Shown: positions 18,110 to 25,217 of the stretch, piece by piece
How positions within the stretch are numbered: the first letter of the stretch is position 1
How the letters are laid out: each line of letters opens with the position of its first letter
DNA from: Spartobacteria bacterium
GTDB taxonomy: Bacteria; Verrucomicrobiota; Kiritimatiellia; CAIQIC01; Lenti-01
Length of the DNA stretch: 34,597 nt
Reading direction: 5' to 3'
Assembly: GCA_009930415.1 (NCBI GenBank)
Contig: RZYG01000007.1
Location: forward strand, 1-34,597
Position numbers and translations under genes: made by a program
Notes under the pieces: generated by a model
What the model was told of the DNA's origin: nothing
What the model saw: only the letters and a program-made list of their open reading frames with translations
Database searches by the model: none

Positions 18110-19648
18110 CTAGGCCTTGCCCGCGCCTTGTTCGATGAACAGGTGCCGATTCAGCGCGTTGACGTAGGCCTTCGCCGACGCCATCACGATGTCGATGTCC
18201 GAGCCCTTCGCGGCCACCAGGTCGTCGCCGTAGCGCACCTGCACGGAGGCCTCGCCCAAGGCGTCCTCGCCGTGGGTCACCGCCTGCATCGCGAACGACT
18301 TCAGCTCGCCCTTGATGCCGGTGAGGCGGTCGATGGCCTTCAGCGCGGCTTCCACCGGGCCGGAACCCGTCGCGGAATCCTGCGCGATCTTGCCGTCCTT
18401 CTCGATCTGCACCGTCGCCGTCGGGATCGAGCGGTTGCCGGCCGAGACCTGCAGGCACTTGATGGCGTAGACCCGCGGCACGTCCGAAATGAATTCGCGC
18501 AGCAGCTCGACGATGTCGTCGTCGTACACGACCTTTTTCTTGTCCGCCAGCGCGATGAACGCGTCGTAGACCCCTTGCAGCTGCTCGGCGCTGACCTGGA
18601 GGCCCATGCGCTTGAGGTGCGCGGAGAACCCGGCGCGGCCGCTGTGCTTGCCCAGCACCAGGTCGGTGCCCGTCACCACGCCCACGTCCTCGGGACGCAT
18701 GATCTCGTAGGTCTCGCGGTGCTTGAGCATGCCGTCCTGGTGGATGCCCGACTCGTGCGCGAAGGCGTTCGCGCCCACGATGGCCTTGTTGCGCTGGACC
18801 ATCATGCCGGTCAGCTGGCTCACCAGCCGGCTCGCCGGGAACAGTTCCTGGGTGCGCACGCGCGACTGGATGCCGTAGTGGTCGTTGCGGACCTTCAGCG
18901 CCATCACCAGCTCTTCCAGCGAGCAGTTGCCCGCGCGCTCGCCGATGCCGTTGATGGTGCATTCCACGCCGCGCGCGCCGCATTCGATGGCCGCCAGCGA
19001 GTTGGCCACCGCCAGGCCCAGATCGTTGTGGCAGTGCACGTGCACCACCACGTCCTTCAGCTCCGGCACCTGCTCGTGCAGGGTCGTCAGCAGCCGGCGG
19101 AACTCCTGCGGAACCGTGAACCCGACCGTGTCGGGGATGTTCACCGTCGTCGCGCCCGCCGCGATCACCGCGCGGACCACCTCCGCCAGGAATTCCGGTT
19201 CCGTGCGCGAGGCGTCCTCGGGGCTGAACTGCACGTCCTTGCAGAACTTCCGGGCATAGGTCACGCCTTCGACCGCCTGCCGGATGATCTCGTCCTTCGC
19301 CTTCTTCAGCTTGAATTCGCGGTGGATCGCGCTCGTCGCCAGGAACACGTGGATCCGCGCGCGGTCGCCCGCCGGTTTCAGCGCCTCGGCGCATTTCTCG
19401 ATGTCGCCCTTCACGCAGCGGGCCAGCCCCGCGATGCGGCACTTCTTGATCTCGGAAGCGACTTTCTTCACCGCCTCGAAGTCGCCCGGCGACGCCGCCG
19501 GGAAACCGGCTTCGATGATGTCCACGTTCAGCTTTTCCAGCTGCCGCGCCACCTGCAGCTTCTCGTGCAGGCCCATGCTCGCGCCGGGACATTGCTCCCC
19601 GTCGCGCAGCGTCGTGTCGAAAATAATCACGTGATCCGGTTTTTTCAT
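18110..19648 (-). CDS. leuA: 2-isopropylmalate synthase
   Basis: MKKPDHVIIFDTTLRDGEQCPGASM, VHVHCHNDLGLAVANSLAAIECGA, NAFAHESGIHQDGMLKHRETYEIM, plus a C-terminal regulatory domain. Confidence 0.97.
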   Translation of the reverse strand: MKKPDHVIIFDTTLRDGEQCPGASMGLHEKLQVARQLEKLNVDIIEAGFPAASPGDFEAVKKVASEIKKCRIAGLARCVKGDIEKCAEALKPAGDRARIHVFLATSAIHREFKLKKAKDEIIRQAVEGVTYARKFCKDVQFSPEDASRTEPEFLAEVVRAVIAAGATTVNIPDTVGFTVPQEFRRLLTTLHEQVPELKDVVVHVHCHNDLGLAVANSLAAIECGARGVECTINGIGERAGNCSLEELVMALKVRNDHYGIQSRVRTQELFPASRLVSQLTGMMVQRNKAIVGANAFAHESGIHQDGMLKHRETYEIMRPEDVGVVTGTDLVLGKHSGRAGFSAHLKRMGLQVSAEQLQGVYDAFIALADKKKVVYDDDIVELLREFISDVPRVYAIKCLQVSAGNRSIPTATVQIEKDGKIAQDSATGSGPVEAALKAIDRLTGIKGELKSFAMQAVTHGEDALGEASVQVRYGDDLVAAKGSDIDIVMASAKAYVNALNRHLFIEQGAGKA

Positions 19649-19693
19649 GTCCTGGTTTCCTGTTCTCAGGTCTCTCTCGTCGAACGCGGGCGA

Positions 19694-19725
19694 CAAAACG
19701 CCCGCCAAGGTTCACTTTGGCGGGC
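19694..19725 (-). terminator. Attenuator terminator in the leuA leader
   Basis: Minus strand GCCCGCCAA-AGTGAACC-TTGGCGGGC, a 9 bp stem, followed by GTTTTGT, about 50 nt upstream of the leuA start. Confidence 0.8.
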
Positions 19726-19752
19726 TTTCCGGAAAGCAGACGGCTCCGGGCA

Positions 19753-19839
19753 TCAACCAGCGCAACACCCGTCGCCCGCCGAGGCACGGGTGTCGCCGCG
19801 CAACGCGAGAAGCAGGGCCTGGATGGAAATCGCCGTCAT
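19753..19839 (-). CDS. Putative leuA leader peptide MTAISIQALLLALRGDTRASAGDGCCAG
   Basis: 28-codon ORF (CAT at 19837-19839, stop TCA at 19753-19755) with codons ATT, ATC, CTG CTT CTC, TTG, immediately upstream of competing hairpins. Confidence 0.75.
   Translation of the reverse strand: MTAISIQALLLALRGDTRASAGDGCCAG
19765..19793 (-). promoter_or_regulatory. Leader hairpin 1 (1:2-type) of the leuA attenuator
   Basis: Minus strand ACACCCGT-GCCTCGGCGGGCG-ACGGGTGT, an 8 bp stem. The loop contains GGCGGGC, complementary to the 5' arm of the terminator. Confidence 0.7.
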
Positions 19840-19849
19840 CACGCGGGGA

Positions 19850-19878
19850 ACTAAACCATCCCCCCGGCAGGCTGTCAA
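19850..19878 (-). promoter_or_regulatory. Putative sigma70-type promoter for the leuA leader
   Basis: Minus strand TTGACA (19873-19878), 17 nt spacer, TTTAGT (19850-19855). Confidence 0.7.
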
Positions 19879-19900
19879 GGGCCGCGCCCGGAAATCGCGT

Positions 19901-20809
19901 TCAGTCCGGCGCGGCGCGCAGGCGCGGATCCAGGGCGTCCCGCAGGGCGTCCCCCAGCAGGTTGAAGGCGAGCACCACGGCGAAAATCGCCGCGGTGACG
20001 GCCGCCAGTTCCCACCACATGCCCTGCCACAGGCGCAGGCGCGCCGAGGCGATCATCGTGCCCCAGCTCGGTTGCCCCTGCGCGCCGATCCCCAGAAAGC
20101 TCAGGAACACCTCCGTGCCGATCGCGGCCGGAAACCGCAGCGTGAACGACACCAGCGCCACGTGGACCACGTTCGGCAGGATATGCCGGAAGAGGATGCG
20201 CCCGTGCGAAAAGCCCAGCGCGCGCGCCGCCCGCACGTAGCCGCGCTCCTTCTGCCGCAGCGTTTCCGCGCGGACCAGCCGGCAGGTGCCCACCCAGGTC
20301 GTCAGGCCGATGGCGAGAAACACCCCCAGCAGGCCCTGGCCGACCACCATCGCGATCGCCAGCACGAACAGCAGGCCCGGAATCGCCGCGAACGTCGTCG
20401 ACAGCCAGATCACGAAGTCGTCCGTCTTGCCGCCGAAATATCCGCCGAGGCACCCGAGCAGGACGCCCAGCGGAATCGCGATGAGCGACGACACCACGCC
20501 GACCTGGAACGCGATGCGCGCGCCCTGCACCAGCCGCAGGCCCACGTCGCGTCCCAGCCCGTCCGTGCCCAACCAGTGCGCGGCGGACGGCGGCAAATGC
20601 CGCGCGGCCAGATTCTGGGCCTGCCACGGCGCCGGCACGTCGCGCCACGCGAACCACGCGTTGGCGAGCTCGCCCGCCAGCGCCGCCAGGCAGAAAACCG
20701 CCAGCACCGCCAGGCAGGCCCGCGCGGCGCGGCTGGCCCAGATGCGGTTCCACGCCTCGCGCCCGAACGAAACGCCGCCGGCTTCCCGGATGTCCGCTTC
20801 CGCGCTCAT
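19901..20809 (-). CDS. Peptide ABC transporter permease, OppC/YejE-like
   Basis: HWLGTDGLGRDVGLRLVQGARIAFQVG, RAARALGFSHGRILFRHILPNV, FLSFLGIGAQGQPSWGTMIASA, DALRDALDPRLR. Confidence 0.92.
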   Translation of the reverse strand: MSAEADIREAGGVSFGREAWNRIWASRAARACLAVLAVFCLAALAGELANAWFAWRDVPAPWQAQNLAARHLPPSAAHWLGTDGLGRDVGLRLVQGARIAFQVGVVSSLIAIPLGVLLGCLGGYFGGKTDDFVIWLSTTFAAIPGLLFVLAIAMVVGQGLLGVFLAIGLTTWVGTCRLVRAETLRQKERGYVRAARALGFSHGRILFRHILPNVVHVALVSFTLRFPAAIGTEVFLSFLGIGAQGQPSWGTMIASARLRLWQGMWWELAAVTAAIFAVVLAFNLLGDALRDALDPRLRAAPD

Positions 20810-22065
20810 GCCAGCTTCACCCGCGGATCCACCCACGCCAGCGCGACGTCCGCCAGCACGTTCGCCGCCGTGAACAGCAGCGCGCCCACCAGCACGATCG
20901 CGCGCACCACCTCGACGTCCGCCGAATGGATGGCGTTCAGACTCAGGTAGCCCAGCCCCGGAATGCCGAAGAAACTCTCCAGCAGCAGGCTGCCGGTGTA
21001 GAGATACGGCAGCGCCAGCGCCACGTTGACGATCACCGGCCCCAGCGCGTTCTTCAGCACGTGCTTGAAGAGGACCTGCTCGGTCCGCAAGCCCTTCGCG
21101 AACGCCGTGCGCACGTAATCCTTGTGCATCTCCTCCAGCAAAATCGTCCGGTAGAAGCGCACGTTCGTGCCCAGTCCCGTCGCCACGCCGATCAAGACCG
21201 GCAGCAGCAAGTTGCGCCACGATTCGAAGCCCCACACCGGGAACCACCCGAGCCGGTACGCCAGCACGTACTGCCCGAACACGATCCAGACCAGATAGTT
21301 CACGCTCATCAGCGCCACGCAGACCGCGACGAGACCCCGGTCCAGCCCCGATCCACGCCGGTAGGCGCACAGCAGCGCCAGCACCAGGCTGACGGCCAGT
21401 TCCACGACCAGGATCGGCACCGTCAGCGCCAGGCTCGGTCCGAGACCCGCCTTGAGCAGGTTGCTCACGGGTTGGTTCAGGCTCGTGCTCGTGCCGAAAT
21501 CCAGCCGCAGCACCCGCCCGGCGTATTCCACGAGCTGGCTGTCGAAGAAATGCCGCGTCGCCTTTTCCAGTTTCACGCGCCGGATTTCGACCGGGCCGCC
21601 CGCCGCGCGGAAGGCGGGTTGTTCCGCGCTGCGGAAAACTTTTTTCCACGGTGTGGAACACTTTTTTCCACGGTGTGGAAACCCTGGGCCGTCGCCGATC
21701 ACCGTCAACCGCCACGTTTCGCCTTTGGGCGGCGGAAACGCGAAGGGAATCGCCAGTTCCCGGCCGTCTTCGAGCCGCAACGGGCCGGACTCGCCGGCGC
21801 CCCACGCGGCGCGCACGCCGGGCGCCGCCGTGTCGAAATCCACTTCATCCAGCGCGCGGGTTTTCGTCCAGTGGCCGCAGAAGAGCGGTTTGTCGTAGCC
21901 GCGCGCCGCGTCGAATTCATCCAGCGCGCGCGCGCCGGCGTTTTGCCCGAGCACCAGCGCCGCCGGCGAACCGCCCACGACGTTGAACAGCACGAAGGTG
22001 ATCAGCACGACCCCGGCCACCGTCGGCAGCGCCTGCAGCAGCCGTCTGGCGATGAATCGGCCCAT
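20806..22065 (-). CDS. Peptide ABC transporter permease, OppB/YejB-like
   Basis: MGRFIARRLLQALPTVAGVVLITFVLFNVVGGSPA, LRLDFGTSTSLNQPVSNLLKAGLGPSLALTV, RTAFAKGLRTEQVLFKHVLKNALGPVI, LLLESFFGIPGLGYLSLNAI. Its stop overlaps the oppC start. Confidence 0.9.
   Translation of the reverse strand: MGRFIARRLLQALPTVAGVVLITFVLFNVVGGSPAALVLGQNAGARALDEFDAARGYDKPLFCGHWTKTRALDEVDFDTAAPGVRAAWGAGESGPLRLEDGRELAIPFAFPPPKGETWRLTVIGDGPGFPHRGKKCSTPWKKVFRSAEQPAFRAAGGPVEIRRVKLEKATRHFFDSQLVEYAGRVLRLDFGTSTSLNQPVSNLLKAGLGPSLALTVPILVVELAVSLVLALLCAYRRGSGLDRGLVAVCVALMSVNYLVWIVFGQYVLAYRLGWFPVWGFESWRNLLLPVLIGVATGLGTNVRFYRTILLEEMHKDYVRTAFAKGLRTEQVLFKHVLKNALGPVIVNVALALPYLYTGSLLLESFFGIPGLGYLSLNAIHSADVEVVRAIVLVGALLFTAANVLADVALAWVDPRVKLA
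21622..21680. repeat. Three-copy palindromic tandem repeat (15 bp palindrome plus 7 bp linker, 22 bp period) inside the oppB-like CDS
   Basis: TTCCGC-GCT-GCGGAA (21622-21636), TTCCAC-GGT-GTGGAA (21644-21658) and TTCCAC-GGT-GTGGAA (21666-21680), with linkers AACTTTT and CACTTTT. Confidence 0.9.
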
Positions 22066-22066
22066 G

Positions 22067-22585
22067 TCAGTCCGGCTGTTTCCAGCGCGCGAGCAAGTGC
22101 GCCGCCAGTTCTTCCGGCGTCCGGTCGGAAGTGTCGATCTGGACCGGAATGCGGGCATAGAGCGGCGCGCGCGCCGCCAGCAGATCGCGGATTTTCCGTT
22201 CGGGGTCTTCGCCGGCCAGCAACGGCCGCTTCCGCGAGCGCGCCGTGCGCGCCAAGAGGACCTCGGGACGCGCCGTCAGGCACACCAGCAGGCCGCGGGC
22301 TTCCAGCGCGCGCAGGTTGGCTTCGCGCAGCACCACGCCCCCGCCGCAGGAAATCACCGCGCCTTGCTTGCGCCCCCATTCTTCCGCCAGCCGCGATTCG
22401 AGATCGCGGAAGGCCGGTTCGCCGTCTTCCGCGAAAATGCGGGCGATGGATTTGCCGGCGCGGCGCTCCAGTTCGGCGTCCATGTCCAAGAACGGCGCCT
22501 GGGCCAAGGCCGCGACGCGGCGGCCGACGGCGCTCTTGCCCGTCCCCATGAACCCCAGCAGGACCAGATTGCGGGAGCTGTCCAT
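22067..22585 (-). CDS. aroK: Shikimate kinase
   Basis: NLVLLGFMGTGKSAVGRRVA (Walker A), FLDMDAELERRAGKSI, FRDLESRL, ISCGGGVVL. Confidence 0.94.
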   Translation of the reverse strand: MDSSRNLVLLGFMGTGKSAVGRRVAALAQAPFLDMDAELERRAGKSIARIFAEDGEPAFRDLESRLAEEWGRKQGAVISCGGGVVLREANLRALEARGLLVCLTARPEVLLARTARSRKRPLLAGEDPERKIRDLLAARAPLYARIPVQIDTSDRTPEELAAHLLARWKQPD

Positions 22586-22621
22586 GCGGGATTCCGCGGA
22601 TGCGCGGGCGGGAACCGCCCG

Positions 22622-23458
22622 CTATTGGATCACGAGGCGCGTGGTCTTCATCAGCGCCTTCCACAATTTTTCGGACGAATCCGCTTCCAGCAGCTTGGCC
22701 CGGTTTTCCTCTTTCTGGAACACCTGGGACAGACCTGAAAGCAGTTTGAGATAGAACGCGCTCGCCGCCGTGGGAATCACCACGAAGAACACGATGCGCG
22801 TGCAGGCCTTGCCCGCCGGATCGAACTTGATGGCCTTGGGCGCGAGGCCCAGCGCCAGCGTGAGCGCGCCGCCTTCGATGCAGCGCACGTGCGGAAACGC
22901 CAAGCCGTTTTCCACCGCGGTCGAAATGATCGCTTCGCGCTTGAGGGCGGACTCCAGCAGCTTGCCGGCGTCGTCCACGAAGCCTTCGTCGGCCAGCTTC
23001 TGGCACAGTTCGGCCAGAACCGCGTCGCGGTCCGCGCCTTTCAGCGCCGGAATCATCAGGGCTTCGGCCGAAAACCGTTCGATGCCGACCTTGGGCGGAT
23101 CGCTGCGGCGGGGCGCCTTGCGGGTGTTGCGGGCGGCGGATTCGCGGTGGAACAGCAACCGCGCGCAGGCGGGGCAGTGGTAGATTTTCTCGGCGGCGTG
23201 CACCTGGTGCACGAGCGAAACCGGCAGCGTCATGCCGCAGGCCGTGCAGACCCCGTTGACCACGGGCACGATCGCCAGCGGGCTTTTCTGCAGCAGCCGC
23301 GCGAATTGCTGGGAGACGTCGGGCGGTATTTCTTTCTTGAGCGAAGCGATGGAGGCGTCCAGCTGGTCGAGCTGCGCGCCCGGCATGCCCGCTTCCTGCT
23401 GCGCGCGGGCGACGATGAGTTCCTGGAGCTGGACCAACAGATTGATGACCGGTTGCAT
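22622..23458 (-). CDS. Zn-ribbon/coiled-coil N-terminus fused to PTS EIIA type-2 (PtsN/FruA-like) domain
   Basis: N-terminus with GVCTACGMTLP...YHCPACARLLF. C-terminus with ALKREAIISTAVENGLAFPHVRC, including the PHxR active-site motif. Confidence 0.8.
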   Translation of the reverse strand: MQPVINLLVQLQELIVARAQQEAGMPGAQLDQLDASIASLKKEIPPDVSQQFARLLQKSPLAIVPVVNGVCTACGMTLPVSLVHQVHAAEKIYHCPACARLLFHRESAARNTRKAPRRSDPPKVGIERFSAEALMIPALKGADRDAVLAELCQKLADEGFVDDAGKLLESALKREAIISTAVENGLAFPHVRCIEGGALTLALGLAPKAIKFDPAGKACTRIVFFVVIPTAASAFYLKLLSGLSQVFQKEENRAKLLEADSSEKLWKALMKTTRLVIQ

Positions 23459-23561
23459 GTGTTTCCTTCTGGCAATACGCGTGGTTAGTCCCGTTTTTTT
23501 ACGCGCCGGCTCCGCAAACGTAAAGGGAAAACGGTTTTTGAAGGAAAAAACGACCCCGGAG

Positions 23562-24146
23562 TCAAGGCCAGGTGACCATGACGACGTTGCTGCGCTCCTT
23601 CACGTTGCGCATCGTCGTGCGGGCGAGGCCGCTCACCATCAGGCCGATCCGTTCGCCGCTTTTCGGCCGCCAGCCGCTCAGCGGCGACACCTTGATGTGC
23701 CCACCGCCGGACAGCACCGACATGGGCTTGGCGGTCTGGCCGAAGCGCAGCCATTCGAACGTCGCCGCGTACCATTGGCCATTGAGGTTGACGATCACCC
23801 ATGGATTGGCGTTCACGCCGTCCACCGCGGGCCAGGCGCGCGCCTGGCTGTACGGCAGGTTGATCGTGCCGCCACCCACGCTGGCGTTCAGCGAAGCGGT
23901 TTGCGCCCAGCCGGACACGTCCGTGTGCAGCCATTGAATCGGCCCGTTGATTTCGGCCGGCCAGCCGGCCGACGTGCCGGTGGCGCCCGGCGCCGGGTTC
24001 GCCGCCGTCTGCACGGCTGCCAATTCCGTGTCCGTCGCCTCCGCGCCGCCCGAACTCCATTCGCATCCGCTCGCCAGCAAGGCGACGATGGCTGCCCCAA
24101 GCCCGATGATGCACCGGGCCGTCGTCCGTTGGATTTTGGTTAACAT
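23562..24146 (-). CDS. Putative lipoprotein, paralog A of a family with conserved C-terminal domain
   Basis: Lipobox-like ALLASGCEW; GWPAEINGPIQWLHTDVSGW...NVKERSNVVMVTWP, closely matching the product of 31113..31748. Confidence 0.75.
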   Translation of the reverse strand: MLTKIQRTTARCIIGLGAAIVALLASGCEWSSGGAEATDTELAAVQTAANPAPGATGTSAGWPAEINGPIQWLHTDVSGWAQTASLNASVGGGTINLPYSQARAWPAVDGVNANPWVIVNLNGQWYAATFEWLRFGQTAKPMSVLSGGGHIKVSPLSGWRPKSGERIGLMVSGLARTTMRNVKERSNVVMVTWP

Positions 24147-24150
24147 CTTG

Positions 24151-24924
24151 TTAATTTAGCTTGTCGGCAATCGTTTTCAAATTATTTTTCCGGCGAGCCG
24201 GAACGACGGCCATCCATTGCGAGCGGCGGTCCGGCGCAACTCGCTCGAGGGCATAGCGCAACGCCGTACGCGGCAGGCGGGCCGCCCAGACGTCCAAAAA
24301 CGCAGCCAGCGCCGGTTCATCCCGTTTGCCGGCTTCGCGCAGCATCCAACCGGTCGCTTTGTGCATGAGATCTTCGGGATCGTCCAGCAGCCGTTTCGCC
24401 AGCCAGAAGGTATTCTCCAACCGGCCTTGCCGGATGTGTTCCAGCGTGGAAACCATCGCGATGCGCCGATCCCAGAGCAGCGGCGAGGCCGCCAAACGGC
24501 CCAGCACGCGCCGGCCGCCGCCCGGCGGCAAGTGCCGCCCCACGATGCCCGGCGCGCTGACGTCCACCAGGTCCCAGTTGTTGATCCGCGCCGTCCGGGC
24601 CAGATAGAAATCGAAAATCGCGCCGCGCGCCGCGGCATTTCCGCCCGCATAGCTCCGCACCAGCGCCGCCACGGCGAAAAACCGCGCCTCGTGCACGGGG
24701 GAATCCAGCAGTTCGCCGGCAACGGCCAACGGCACGGCGCGGAACTGAGCCAGCACGGCGCGGATCTGCGGCACCTTGAGCCCCCAGAATTCGTCGCCTT
24801 CCCCGTAGTCGCCGGGCCCCGTCTTGAAAAACCGGCGCAGGATCGCCGCCTGCGCGGGATTCCGCCGCGCCCGCAATTCCCGCAAGACGGCCGCCGCGGT
24901 GGCCGGCTGCGGCGCGCCGCTCAT
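24151..24924 (-). CDS. DNA alkylation repair protein, AlkD-like (HEAT-like)
   Basis: FFKTGPGDYGEGDEFWGLKVPQIRAVLAQF, HEARFFAVAALV, INNWDLVDVSAPGIVG, LMHKATGWMLREAGKRD. Confidence 0.92.
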   Translation of the reverse strand: MSGAPQPATAAAVLRELRARRNPAQAAILRRFFKTGPGDYGEGDEFWGLKVPQIRAVLAQFRAVPLAVAGELLDSPVHEARFFAVAALVRSYAGGNAAARGAIFDFYLARTARINNWDLVDVSAPGIVGRHLPPGGGRRVLGRLAASPLLWDRRIAMVSTLEHIRQGRLENTFWLAKRLLDDPEDLMHKATGWMLREAGKRDEPALAAFLDVWAARLPRTALRYALERVAPDRRSQWMAVVPARRKNNLKTIADKLN

Positions 24925-25217
24925 TTGAGCGTTTCCAGCACCGGCGTGGTGAAGGCCCACACGCCGGATCGGTCGCCGACTTCGTCGCGCAGCGCCTGCA
25001 AGCGCCCCATCAGCCGCGCGGCGACGTCGTCGGCCACCACGACGAACGCGCCGGAATTGGCGCCGGGCCACACGGGATTGTCCATCCGCGCGCCGCTTTG
25101 CGGCCCGCGCCCGGTCATCCGTTTCCAGCGCGACAGTCCCACGATGCCCATTTCATCGAGCAGGTCCTGGATCTCTTCCGTCAAGACGACGTCGTGCATC
25201 ACCCAGACCGCTTTCAT
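24921..25217 (-). CDS. Small PII-like / PG0541-type transporter-associated protein
   Basis: MKAVWVMHDVVLTEEIQDLLDEMGIVGLSRWKRMTGRGPQSGARMDNPVWPGANSGAFVVVAD. Overlaps the RND gene by 4 nt. Confidence 0.65.
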   Translation of the reverse strand: MKAVWVMHDVVLTEEIQDLLDEMGIVGLSRWKRMTGRGPQSGARMDNPVWPGANSGAFVVVADDVAARLMGRLQALRDEVGDRSGVWAFTTPVLETLK

